From NCBI RefSeq assembly GCF_040276065.1, contig NZ_JBELOI010000008.1, positions 145,662-209,661 of the forward strand: a stretch of 64,000 bases of DNA. Direction: 5' to 3'. How positions within the stretch are numbered: the stretch's first letter is position 1; every line of letters starts with the position of its first letter. The DNA comes from Castellaniella sp040276065 (lineage in GTDB: Bacteria > Pseudomonadota > Gammaproteobacteria > Burkholderiales > Burkholderiaceae_B). The notes beneath the pieces are model-generated. The model saw only the letters and a program-made list of their open reading frames with translations, was not told where the DNA came from and ran no database searches. Of this stretch, positions 8,852-17,260 are shown piece after piece. Position numbers and translations under genes: made by a program.

Positions 8852-9471
8852 TGCGCGTCGTGCTGGCCTCGAACAATCCTGGCAAACTCAGGGAATTTTC
8901 CGCCATCCTTGGCGTGGCGGGCCTCGAGATGGTGCCCCAGGGCGACCTGGGGGTGTCTGAGGCAGAAGAACCCTACGGCACGTTCATCGAGAATGCGCTC
9001 GCCAAGGCGCGCCATGCCAGCCGGGCAACTGGCCTGCCGGCGCTGGCCGACGATTCCGGGCTGTGCGTGCACGCGCTGAGAGGCGCCCCCGGTGTCCATT
9101 CGGCGCGCTACGCGAGCCTGCGGGGCGGCCCGCGCAGCGACGAGGCCAATAATGCCCGGCTCATGGCCGAGATGGCTGGCCGCGACGATCGCCGCGGCTC
9201 TTATGTGGCGGTGCTGGCCTTCCTACGCACGGCCGAGGATCCGCGTCCGATCGTGGCCGAGGGCGTCTGGGACGGCGAGGTGTTGGATCAGCCGCGCGGC
9301 GCCAATGGTTTTGGCTATGACCCGTATTTTTATCTGCCAGACTTGGGCATGACGGCGGCCGAGCTGTCGCCGGCCCGTAAAAACATCCTCAGCCACCGCG
9401 CCCGCGCCCTGCAAAGCCTGCTTCGGAGCCTGCAGGGCGCGTCGGCCGAAACAGTCGACCCGAACCCTTGA
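8848..9471 (+). CDS. rdgB: XTP/dITP diphosphatase (RdgB/HAM1 family)
   Basis: House-cleaning pyrophosphatase of 207 residues that hydrolyses dITP, dXTP and their ribo forms. The N-terminal motif is VVLASNNPGKLREF, followed by ETFIENALAKARHA-like sequence (YGTFIENALAKARHAS), ALADDSGLCVHAL, and the C-terminal GFGYDPYFYLPDLGMTAAEL. These match all family signatures. The start codon overlaps the rph stop. A second ATG immediately follows the first, so the true protein could be one residue shorter. Confidence 0.94.
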   Translation: MMRVVLASNNPGKLREFSAILGVAGLEMVPQGDLGVSEAEEPYGTFIENALAKARHASRATGLPALADDSGLCVHALRGAPGVHSARYASLRGGPRSDEANNARLMAEMAGRDDRRGSYVAVLAFLRTAEDPRPIVAEGVWDGEVLDQPRGANGFGYDPYFYLPDLGMTAAELSPARKNILSHRARALQSLLRSLQGASAETVDPNP

Positions 9472-10688
9472 AGAAACTCGTCCCAGTCCCGATGCCCGAG
9501 CGCGATGACGCCCGCCCGGGCGTGCGCGGCAAGCCCGCGCTCGTCGCCTTGCCGCCGCTGTCCCTGTACGTGCATGTGCCGTGGTGTGTGCGCAAGTGCC
9601 CGTATTGCGACTTCAACTCGCATGAGCGCGCCGGAGGGCCGCCCGAAGAGGATTATCTTGCTGCCTTGCAGGCGGACCTCGAACAGGCCGTCCCATCGGT
9701 CTGGGGCCGCACTGTTTCCACGGTCTTTATCGGCGGGGGGACGCCCAGCCTGTTGTCCGCTGGCGCGGTGGACCGCATGATGGCCCTGTTTCGCGCCTGT
9801 CTGAACCTGGAGCCTGATGCGGAGGTGACTCTCGAGGCCAACCCGGGGACCGCCGAGGCGGACCGTTTCGAAGGCTATGCCCGGGCCGGCGTGAACCGCC
9901 TCTCGCTGGGGGTCCAGAGCTTTGACGACCGGGCGCTCGAGGCCCTGGGCCGTATCCATGACGGCGCCCAGGCGCGGCGCGCGATCGAGATGGCCCTGCG
10001 CGCGGTCGAACGGGTGAACCTCGACCTGATGTATGCGCTGCCTGGACAGACCCTCGCGGCGTGCGAGCGCGACCTGCGCGAGGCCATGTCCTACCGCACA
10101 GGCCACTTGTCGCTCTATCACCTGACGATGGAGCCGAACACCGTCTTTGCGAAATATCCCCCCAAGGTGCCCGACGACGACGCGAGCGCCGCGATGCAGG
10201 ACCGCATCGTCGAGCGGATGGGGGAGGGCGGCTGGGAACGCTACGAGGTCTCGGCCTATGCCCGTCCCGGGCAGGCTTGTCGGCACAATCTGAACTACTG
10301 GCGCTTCGGGGACTACCTGGGCATCGGCCCGGGCGCGCATTCCAAACTGTCGTTCCAGGATCGCATCCTGCGCCAGGCCCGCGCGCGCATGCCTGATTCC
10401 TGGATGCGTCAGGCCCTGGCATACGACGGCAGCCACGTCGCCGAGGAGCGGGTACTCAGGGCGGGCGATCTGGGCTTCGAATTCATGCTCAATGCCCTGC
10501 GCCTCAAGGATGGCGTCGAGGGCGGCCTGTTCATCGAGCGCACCGGACTGTCCCTGCTGTCGATCCTGCCGGCGATGCGCCGAGCCGCCGAACGCGGCCT
10601 GCTCGAACCGGGCCTGGAGAGGATCCGCGCCACGCCGCTGGGCTGGCGCTTTCTGAACGACCTCCAAATGGAATTCCTGGCGGAGTAA
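9468..10688 (+). CDS. hemW: HemW-like radical SAM heme chaperone
   Basis: Radical SAM protein of the coproporphyrinogen-dehydrogenase-like family, now regarded as a heme chaperone. The iron-sulfur cluster motif is VRKCPYCDF preceded by WC (CxxxCxxC). The SAM-binding block FIGGGTPSLL and VNLDLMYALPGQT follow. The HemW C-terminal domain is present. Start is uncertain: the TTG at 9468 overlaps the rdgB stop (406 residues), while an in-frame ATG at 9492 would give 398 residues. Neither has a strong ribosome site. Confidence 0.9.
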   Translation: MKKLVPVPMPERDDARPGVRGKPALVALPPLSLYVHVPWCVRKCPYCDFNSHERAGGPPEEDYLAALQADLEQAVPSVWGRTVSTVFIGGGTPSLLSAGAVDRMMALFRACLNLEPDAEVTLEANPGTAEADRFEGYARAGVNRLSLGVQSFDDRALEALGRIHDGAQARRAIEMALRAVERVNLDLMYALPGQTLAACERDLREAMSYRTGHLSLYHLTMEPNTVFAKYPPKVPDDDASAAMQDRIVERMGEGGWERYEVSAYARPGQACRHNLNYWRFGDYLGIGPGAHSKLSFQDRILRQARARMPDSWMRQALAYDGSHVAEERVLRAGDLGFEFMLNALRLKDGVEGGLFIERTGLSLLSILPAMRRAAERGLLEPGLERIRATPLGWRFLNDLQMEFLAE

Positions 10689-10708
10689 GCCGTTTTTCGT
10701 CTCGAATG

Positions 10709-10755
10709 CACCAAAAGGGGGCGCCCGCGCTTTATAATTTGCACTCTTGTGGTGC
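10709..10755 (+). promoter_or_regulatory. Two putative NtrC-binding sites upstream of glnA
   Basis: The NtrC consensus is a 15-base dyad, GCACCA-N3-TGGTGC. The sequence GCACTCTTGTGGTGC at 10741-10755 keeps both outer GCAC/GTGC arms and the full right arm. A weaker partner, GCACCAAAAGGGGGC at 10709-10723, keeps the full left arm. They lie about 60-110 bases upstream of the sigma-54 promoter, a normal enhancer distance. A TATAAT at 10733-10738 sits between them, so NtrC could also block a sigma-70 promoter there, as at E. coli glnAp1. Sites are inferred by eye. Confidence 0.65.
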
Positions 10756-10816
10756 GAGATGCTCACAGACTCCCCATCGTCGCGTGCCCACCTTGTCCCT
10801 GGCGCGCCCAAAGGGT

Positions 10817-10831
10817 TGGCACGTTTGTTGC
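10817..10831 (+). promoter_or_regulatory. Sigma-54 promoter of glnA
   Basis: TGGCAC at 10817-10822, five bases, then TTGC at 10828-10831 match the -24/-12 consensus of RpoN promoters with correct spacing. The expected start is near 10843, leaving a leader of about 50 bases before the glnA ATG at 10892, which has a CAGGAG ribosome site. With NtrC-like sites upstream and ntrB-ntrC in the same operon, this fits nitrogen-limited induction. Confidence 0.85.
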
Positions 10832-10891
10832 TCTACAACCCGTAAGCCATCGGCTTTTCCCTCAATTCATCAGTGTTAGACAGGAGCTCTC

Positions 10892-12304
10892 ATGTCCACC
10901 AACGAAGAAGTCGTGAAGATGATCGCCGAACGCGAAGTCGCGTTCGTGGACTTTCGCTATACCGACACTCTGGGCCGCGAACACCACCTGACCACGCCGG
11001 CGCATGTCGTGGACGAGGACAAGATGGAGGCGGGCGTCGCCTTCGATGGCTCGTCGCTGCCGGGCTGGAAGGGCATCGAGGCGTCGGACATGCTGCTGAT
11101 CCCCGATCCCTCGACGGCGCGCATGGACCCGTTTCGCGAGGAGGCTACGCTGATTCTGACCTGCGACGTGGTCGAGCCGTCCGACCTCAAGGGCTATGAT
11201 CGCGACCCGCGCTCCCTCGCGCGCCGGGCCGAGGCCTACCTCAAGTCCAGCGGCCTGGGCGACACCGCGTACTTTGGCCCCGAGCCCGAGTTTTTCGTGT
11301 TCGACAGCATCAGCTGGAATGCCGAGATGTCCGGCTGTTTCGTCAAGATCCGCTCCGACGAGGGGGCTTGGTCCAGCGCGGACGATGCCAACGGCACCAA
11401 TCTGGGGCATCGGCCAGGCATCAAAGGCGGCTACGTGCCAGTGCCGCCGGTTGATTCCTTTCAGGACATGCGCTCGGAGATGTGCCTGCTGATGGAACAG
11501 CTCGGCGTCCCCGTCGAGGTCCACCATCACGAGGTCGCGACCGCGGGCCAGCTCGAGATCGGCACGCGCTTCAGCACATTGGTGCAGCGCGCCGACTGGA
11601 ACCAGATCATGAAGTACGTGATCCACAACGTGGCCCACGTCTATGGCAAGACCGCGACCTTCATGCCCAAGCCCATCGTGGGCGACAATGGCTCGGGAAT
11701 GCACGTGCACCAGTCCATCTGGAAGGACGGCCAGAATCTGTTCGCCGGCAACGGCTACGGGGGCCTGTCCGAGTTTGCCTTGTATTACATCGGCGGCATC
11801 ATCAAGCATGCGCGCGCCCTGAACGCCCTCACCAATCCCTCGACGAACTCCTACAAGCGCCTGGTGCCGCATTACGAAGCGCCGGTCAAACTCGCCTACT
11901 CGGCGCGCAACCGTTCCGCCTCCATCCGCATTCCCTATGTCGGCAACCCCAAGGCGCGCCGCATCGAGGCGCGTTTTCCGGACCCCCTGGCCAATCCCTA
12001 CCTGGCGTTCTCGGCGTTGATGATGGCGGGCCTGGACGGCGTTCAGAACAAAATCCACCCGGGCGATCCGGCCGATAAGAATCTGTACGATCTGCCGCCC
12101 GAGGAGGACGCCCAGATCCCGACGGTTTGCTCGTCGCTGGAGCAGGCTCTCGAGGCGCTGGACCGCGACCGCGAGTTCCTGACGCGCGGCGGCGTGTTCA
12201 GCAACGATCTGATCGACGCCTATCTCAACCTCAAGGCCGTCGAGCTCGACCGCCTGCGCGTGACCCCGCATCCTGTCGAGTTCGATATGTACTACAGCCT
12301 GTAG
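10892..12304 (+). CDS. glnA: Glutamine synthetase type I
   Basis: Dodecameric ATP-dependent enzyme that makes glutamine from glutamate and ammonia, 470 residues. Signatures include AFDGSSLPGWKGI, the glutamate and metal site block EVHHHEVATAGQ, the ATP-binding KPIVGDNGSGMHVHQS, and NRSASIRIPYVGNPKARRIE. The adenylylation tyrosine is Tyr399 in DKNLYDLPPEE, so activity is expected to be controlled by GlnE. It is followed by ntrB after 12 bases, forming the enteric-style glnA-ntrB-ntrC operon under a sigma-54 promoter. Confidence 0.97.
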   Translation: MSTNEEVVKMIAEREVAFVDFRYTDTLGREHHLTTPAHVVDEDKMEAGVAFDGSSLPGWKGIEASDMLLIPDPSTARMDPFREEATLILTCDVVEPSDLKGYDRDPRSLARRAEAYLKSSGLGDTAYFGPEPEFFVFDSISWNAEMSGCFVKIRSDEGAWSSADDANGTNLGHRPGIKGGYVPVPPVDSFQDMRSEMCLLMEQLGVPVEVHHHEVATAGQLEIGTRFSTLVQRADWNQIMKYVIHNVAHVYGKTATFMPKPIVGDNGSGMHVHQSIWKDGQNLFAGNGYGGLSEFALYYIGGIIKHARALNALTNPSTNSYKRLVPHYEAPVKLAYSARNRSASIRIPYVGNPKARRIEARFPDPLANPYLAFSALMMAGLDGVQNKIHPGDPADKNLYDLPPEEDAQIPTVCSSLEQALEALDRDREFLTRGGVFSNDLIDAYLNLKAVELDRLRVTPHPVEFDMYYSL

Positions 12305-12316
12305 GCTGGATCGACC

Positions 12317-13267
12317 ATGGACCCCTCCGGCTACGACCTGCTGAAGACCGCGGTCCTGTTGTTGGATGGGGGCCTGCGGATCCGCCATGCCAATACGGCG
12401 GCGGAGGAACACTTCGGCCTGTCGCGCCGCCAGCTCGAGGGCATGGAGGCCGCCAGGCTCATCGATGGGGCCCAGAGCGTGGTCAAGGTGCCGCTGCGCG
12501 GGGCGCCATGGGCCTGGCTCTACGAGATCCCCGTGCGGACGGCGGTGCTGGACGATCGGCAGCACATCCATGCCGACCAGGCGGCGCAGCGCGAGTCCTT
12601 GCGCAATCTCGCCCATGAGATCCGCAATCCCCTGAGCGGCTTGCGCGCCGCCGCGCAACTGCTCGAGGGCGAGCTCGATGACCCGGGGCTCAAGGATTAC
12701 ACGGGGGTCATCATTGCGGAGGCCGACCGCCTGGTGGATCTGGTCGAGCGCCTGGTGTCCTCGCAGCGGCAGGGGCTGGAGGTCCGCTGCTTCAACATCC
12801 ACGAGGTCTGCGAGCGGGTCTACACCCTGTTGGCGGCCGAGCATGGCCGCCGGATCGAGATTGTGCGTGACTACGATGCGTCGGCGCCCGAGGTTCGGGC
12901 GGATTTTTCTCGTGTGCTCCAGGCCCTGCTCAACGTGGCCCGCAATGCGGGCCAAGCCCTGGCCGAGCAGCCCCAGAATCCCGCGCCCCGACTGGTGCTG
13001 CGCACGCGCGTCGGCCACCAACTGGTGCTGCCGCGGCGCCAGGTGCGCATGGGCCTCGTATTGTCCGTCGTCGACAATGGCCCGGGCGTGCCCGAGGCGC
13101 TGCGCGACAAGATCTTTCACCCCTTGCTGACGGGGCGCGCCCAGGGCACGGGACTGGGCCTGAGCCTGGCCCAGGAGTTCATGCAACAGCACGGCGGTCT
13201 GGTGGAATTCGATTCACGGCCCGGTCACACCGAATTTCGCCTGATTCTGCCCATGGAGCCTCTATGA
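12317..13267 (+). CDS. glnL: Nitrogen regulation sensor histidine kinase NtrB
   Basis: Soluble two-component kinase of 316 residues controlled by PII. An N-terminal PAS-like sensory region (about residues 1-75) is followed by the H-box NLAHEIRNPLSGLRAAA, with His100 as the phosphorylation site. The ATP-binding domain carries SVVDNGPGVPEALRDKIFHP and a GTGLGLSLAQEF G-box. There are no membrane segments. It is about 30 residues shorter than the E. coli protein, mostly in the PAS region. The stop overlaps the ntrC start by four bases. Confidence 0.93.
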   Translation: MDPSGYDLLKTAVLLLDGGLRIRHANTAAEEHFGLSRRQLEGMEAARLIDGAQSVVKVPLRGAPWAWLYEIPVRTAVLDDRQHIHADQAAQRESLRNLAHEIRNPLSGLRAAAQLLEGELDDPGLKDYTGVIIAEADRLVDLVERLVSSQRQGLEVRCFNIHEVCERVYTLLAAEHGRRIEIVRDYDASAPEVRADFSRVLQALLNVARNAGQALAEQPQNPAPRLVLRTRVGHQLVLPRRQVRMGLVLSVVDNGPGVPEALRDKIFHPLLTGRAQGTGLGLSLAQEFMQQHGGLVEFDSRPGHTEFRLILPMEPL

Positions 13268-14763
13268 ACCCTGTATGGGTCGTCGATGACGAAAAGACCG
13301 TGCGCTGGGTCTTGGAAAAGGCTCTGAACAAGGAAGGCTTGCCGGTGCGCGTTTTCTCGGACGGCATCACCGCGCTGGAGGCGCTCGATCAAGGCGAGCA
13401 GCCCTCGGTGGTGCTCACCGATGTTCGCATGCCGGGCCGCGATGGTTTCACGCTGATGGCGGAGATCAAGGCGCGCGCGCCGAGCACGCCGGTGATCATC
13501 ATGACGGCGTTCACCGATCTGGATACGACCGTCGCCGCCTTTCAGCGCGGCGCCTTCGACTATCTGGCCAAACCCTTCGACGTCGAGGCTGCGATCCTCA
13601 CCATCCGCCGCGCCGCCCAAGAGCGGGCCGATGCCCGGCCACAGGAGGATCAGGCCGGGCGCGGCGCGCTCATGCCCTCGCACGCGCCCGCGATGCAGGA
13701 GGTCTTCCGCGCCATTGGGCGCCTGGCGGCCTCACGGGCGACGGTGTTGATCACGGGCGAGTCGGGCACCGGCAAGGAGCTCATCGCACGGGCCCTGCAC
13801 CAGCACAGCCAGCGTGCCACGGGACCGTTTATCGCGGTCAATGCGGCGGCGATTCCGCGCGACTTGCTCGAGGCCGAGCTCTTTGGGCACGAGCGCGGGG
13901 CTTTCACCGGCGCGGTGCAGGCCCGGCGCGGGCGTTTCGAAGAGGCCCGCGGCGGCACCCTGTTCCTGGACGAAATCGGCGACATGCCGGCAGAGCTGCA
14001 GACGCGCCTGCTGCGCGTCCTGGCCGAGGGCAGCTTTTACCGCGTGGGCGGCACGCAAGCTCTCACGGTGGATGTGCGGGTGGTGGCCGCCACCCATCAG
14101 CCGCTGGAGCGGCGCGTGGCCCAGGGCTCTTTTCGCGAGGATTTATTCCATCGGCTCAACGTGATTCGCCTGCGCCTGCCGCCGCTGCGCGAGCGCCGCG
14201 AAGACATTGCCTCGCTGGCCGCGCATTTCCTGAGCGCCAGCGCCGCCGAGCTCGGCGTGCCGGTGCGCACTCTCAGCCCCGAGGCGCTCGAAGCCCTCGA
14301 GCGCTTCGACTATCCCGGCAATATCCGGCAGCTCGAAAATATCTGCCAGTGGCTGACCGTGATGGCACCCAGCCGGACGGTCGAGCGGCGCGACCTGCCC
14401 CCGGAGGTCCTCGATGCCGATTTTGGTGCCGGCCTTGCGGGCAGCAGGGTGGACGCCGATGCGGCGGCGCCGGCCGCCGGCCTGCCGCAAGAGCAGGCCG
14501 GGCCGGAGTGGACGGCCGCCCTTGGCGAGGATGCGCGCCGCCGCCTGGGCCGCCAGGAGCCCTGCGTCATGGAGACCTTGTCGATGAGCTTCGAGCGCGC
14601 GGTGATCAGTGCCGCCCTGGCCTACAGTGGCGGCCGGCGCGGGGAAGCGGCCCGGCGCCTGGGCATCGGCCGCAACACGCTGGCGCGCAAGTGTCGGGAA
14701 CTGGGCGTAGACGCCGGTGGCGCGGACGAGTGTCCTGTGCGGATTAACCGAACAGGACACTAG
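13264..14763 (+). CDS. glnG: Nitrogen regulation response regulator NtrC
   Basis: Sigma-54 activator of 499 residues. The receiver domain (about 1-120) has Asp8/Asp9 and the phospho-acceptor Asp53 in VLTDVRMPG. The AAA+ domain has Walker A GESGTGKE and the sigma-54-contacting GAFTGA loop. A Fis-type helix-turn-helix lies at the C-terminus (GEAARRLGIGRNTLARKCRELG). It should activate the glnA promoter upstream. Its final codons and stop overlap the stop of the convergent fbpC gene. Confidence 0.95.
   Translation: MNPVWVVDDEKTVRWVLEKALNKEGLPVRVFSDGITALEALDQGEQPSVVLTDVRMPGRDGFTLMAEIKARAPSTPVIIMTAFTDLDTTVAAFQRGAFDYLAKPFDVEAAILTIRRAAQERADARPQEDQAGRGALMPSHAPAMQEVFRAIGRLAASRATVLITGESGTGKELIARALHQHSQRATGPFIAVNAAAIPRDLLEAELFGHERGAFTGAVQARRGRFEEARGGTLFLDEIGDMPAELQTRLLRVLAEGSFYRVGGTQALTVDVRVVAATHQPLERRVAQGSFREDLFHRLNVIRLRLPPLRERREDIASLAAHFLSASAAELGVPVRTLSPEALEALERFDYPGNIRQLENICQWLTVMAPSRTVERRDLPPEVLDADFGAGLAGSRVDADAAAPAAGLPQEQAGPEWTAALGEDARRRLGRQEPCVMETLSMSFERAVISAALAYSGGRRGEAARRLGIGRNTLARKCRELGVDAGGADECPVRINRTGH
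14730..14760. terminator. Hairpin at the convergent ends of ntrC and the iron ABC operon
   Basis: GTGTCCTGT (14730-14738) and ACAGGACAC (14752-14760) form a perfect nine-base stem around a 13-base loop, lying inside the last codons of ntrC and abutting both stop codons. There is no T-run on either strand, so termination is plausible but not shown. Because the two genes overlap by four bases at their 3' ends, a bidirectional stop here would limit antisense transcription. Confidence 0.45.
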
Positions 14764-15566
14764 GTCCCGTCAATATCGCATCGGGCAGTGACGCCGGCCG
14801 GGCTGCCCCGCAGGCAGGCCTGGGCGCGCCGGGCCAATAAGGCTTCGCGGCGCACGAAGGCCGCGATTTCGGGGGTGGCCGGGTGGTGGTGCAGGCCATA
14901 GGGGGTGTCCCATTGCGCCAGGGTGTGGGAATGCATCACCCCGATCTGATCCGCAATGGCAAAGGCTTCAGCCTGGTTGTGGGTGACCAGCAGAGCGGTG
15001 CGGCCCGAGGCCTTGAGGATGTCGCGCAACTCAAAGGCGAGTTTCTCGCGGGCATCGATATCCAGGTTTGAAAACGGCTCGTCGAGCAGGAGCAGGTCGG
15101 GCTCGGGCGCGAGCGCGCGCGCAAGGGCCACGCGCTGCTGCTGCCCGCCCGAGAGCTGGTGCGGGTAGCGGTCGCCCAGGTTGCTGAGGTCGGTGAGGGC
15201 CAGCATTTCGCGCACCCTGCGCCCGCGCGCCTCGGCGGTGAGGCGGCGCAGGCCGAATCCCACGTTCCCGCAGACCGTCAGGTGGGGGAACAGGGCATAG
15301 TCCTGAAACATCATGCCGACCCGCCGGTGCTCGGGCTCGACCTGGCCGCCGGCGCTCGAGAGCACGCGCCCGGCCAGGCGGATCTCGCCCTTGTCCAGGG
15401 GTTCGAAGCCCGCGATGGCCCGCAGCACAGTGGTTTTCCCGCAGCCCGAGGCGCCCAGCAGGCAGGCGATCTGGCCGCCCTCCAGGGACAGGCTGAGATC
15501 GTTCACGGCCCGCAGCCGGCCATTGGTCGCGGGGTAGCTCAGATAAATGTGATCCAGTTCCAGCAT
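14760..15566 (-). CDS. fbpC: Ferric iron ABC transporter ATP-binding protein (FbpC-like)
   Basis: ATPase of 268 residues. Walker A is LGASGCGKTTVL, the signature is LSGGQQQRVALARALAPEP, and Walker B is LLLLDEPFSNLD. The domain order and a short C-terminal extension fit the FbpC/CysA-type class. It starts seven bases after the permease gene and is the last gene of the fbpA-fbpB-fbpC operon. It overlaps the convergent ntrC gene end by four bases. Iron specificity rests on the operon partner with paired tyrosines and on the Fur box. Confidence 0.88.
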   Translation of the reverse strand: MLELDHIYLSYPATNGRLRAVNDLSLSLEGGQIACLLGASGCGKTTVLRAIAGFEPLDKGEIRLAGRVLSSAGGQVEPEHRRVGMMFQDYALFPHLTVCGNVGFGLRRLTAEARGRRVREMLALTDLSNLGDRYPHQLSGGQQQRVALARALAPEPDLLLLDEPFSNLDIDAREKLAFELRDILKASGRTALLVTHNQAEAFAIADQIGVMHSHTLAQWDTPYGLHHHPATPEIAAFVRREALLARRAQACLRGSPAGVTARCDIDGT

Positions 15567-15573
15567 TGGGGCC

Positions 15574-17235
15574 TCAGGGGGTCTTTCGGTTCTGCATGCG
15601 AGCCAGCACGATGACGGGAATCAGGCCCGCCAGCACGATGCCCAGCGCGGCAATCGCGCCTTCCTCGTAGGAACCGCGGGCGGCTTCGCCGTACAGCCAT
15701 GTCGCCAGCGTATCGAAGTTCATGGGCCGCAACAGCAGCGTGGCCGGCAATTCCTTCATGCTGTCGACGAATACCAGCAGCGCGGCTGTGGCCAGCGCCG
15801 GCCGCAGCAGTGGCAGGTGGATGCGGCGTAGGGTGCCATTGACGCTTTCGCCCAGCAGGCGCGCCGCCTGCTCGATCGAGGGCGGGATGCGGGTGAGACC
15901 CGCCTCGATGCTGCCCACCGAGATTGCCATGAAGCGGATGGCGTAGGCGCCGGCGAGGACCATGGGCGAACCCATCAGGAACAGCTCGGCCGGCGCCATG
16001 CCCAGGGTGTCGCGCACCAGGGCCAGGCCGCGCTCGAAAGCCATGATCGGAAAGAGCAGCCCGATCGCCAGCACCGTTCCGGGCAGGGCGTAGCCAAGGG
16101 TGGCCAGGCGCGGCAGGGCGCGCAGCCAGCGCGAGGGCCGCAACATGATGCGTGCGCTCCAGGCAACGACCAGGCCCAGGCCCACCGTGATCGCTGTCGC
16201 CAGCAGGGACACCGATACGGTGTTCACCCCCGCGTGCAGCAGCCGCGGCGAGGGGGCGCCGCTGATCATCAGCCATTCGCCGGTCTGGATCAGCAGGTAA
16301 GCCGCGGGCGCGCCGAATCCGACGAGTACGGGCCAGGCGGCCAGGGCGGTGGCCGTCCAGGCGGCGGCCCCGCGCAGGCGCCGGGCCTGGATGGGGTGCG
16401 GACGCCGCGAGCCGGCATAGCGCAGCATGCGCCGTCCGTGGCGTTCCGCCGCGATCAACATCATGACCAGGGCCAGCATCACCAGCGCGATCTGGGCGGC
16501 GCCGCTCAGGTCCGAGCGGCTCACCCAGGTCGAATAGACCGACACCGTGAGGGTCTGGATGCCGAGGAATTCGGATGCGCCGATGTCGTTGAGGGTTTCC
16601 AGCAAGACCAGGCTCAGGCCGACCGCGATCGCCGGCCGCGCCATGGGCAGGGCCACCCGGAAGAACGTGCTCCAGGGGCCATGGCCGAGCAGGCGGGCGG
16701 CCTCGAGCAGACTGGCCGCCTGGGTGGCGAACATGCTGCGGGTGGTCAGGTAGACATAGGGATAGAGGACGAATCCCAGCAGGCCGATGGCGCCGGGCAG
16801 ATTGCGCAGGTCGGGCAGGCGGAACTCGCGCGGGCTGTCGTAGCCCAGCAGCATCCGCAGCGCGCTCTGGACCGGACCGATGGGATGCAGGATATCCAGA
16901 TAGGCGTAGGCCACGATGTAGGTGGGCACCGCCAGCGGCAGCAGCATCGCCCAGGACAAAGTGCGGCGCAACGGAAAGTCGTAGGCGGTGACCAGCCAGG
17001 CGCCGCCCACGCCCAGCCCGGCGCTGAGGATCCCGACGCCCGCCAGGAGCGCCAGCGTCCGGGCAAAAGCGCCGGGCAGCACGTAATCCAGCAGGTGTGC
17101 CCAGTGCTCGAACGAACCCTGAGCGGCCAGGCTCAGCAGCGAGGCGACGGGCGCCAGTACGCCGATCCCCGCCAGGATCATGCCAAAGTGCCAGATGCGC
17201 GCCTGAGCGCGCGACCCAGAGGGAAAGCCGGTCAA
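15574..17235 (-). CDS. fbpB: Ferric iron ABC transporter permease (FbpB-like, fused two-domain)
   Basis: Inner-membrane protein of 553 residues with about twelve hydrophobic segments. It is an internal duplication of the binding-protein-dependent permease domain, typical of FbpB/SfuB proteins. Coupling-helix (EAA-like) loops occur in both halves: EAARLLGHGPWSTFFRVALP near residue 180 and EQAARLLGESVNGTLRRIHLP near 465. It transports ferric iron delivered by the binding protein encoded upstream (25-base gap). Confidence 0.9.
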   Translation of the reverse strand: MTGFPSGSRAQARIWHFGMILAGIGVLAPVASLLSLAAQGSFEHWAHLLDYVLPGAFARTLALLAGVGILSAGLGVGGAWLVTAYDFPLRRTLSWAMLLPLAVPTYIVAYAYLDILHPIGPVQSALRMLLGYDSPREFRLPDLRNLPGAIGLLGFVLYPYVYLTTRSMFATQAASLLEAARLLGHGPWSTFFRVALPMARPAIAVGLSLVLLETLNDIGASEFLGIQTLTVSVYSTWVSRSDLSGAAQIALVMLALVMMLIAAERHGRRMLRYAGSRRPHPIQARRLRGAAAWTATALAAWPVLVGFGAPAAYLLIQTGEWLMISGAPSPRLLHAGVNTVSVSLLATAITVGLGLVVAWSARIMLRPSRWLRALPRLATLGYALPGTVLAIGLLFPIMAFERGLALVRDTLGMAPAELFLMGSPMVLAGAYAIRFMAISVGSIEAGLTRIPPSIEQAARLLGESVNGTLRRIHLPLLRPALATAALLVFVDSMKELPATLLLRPMNFDTLATWLYGEAARGSYEEGAIAALGIVLAGLIPVIVLARMQNRKTP

Positions 17236-17260
17236 GCCATTACCGCCCGGAGGGCGTCCG

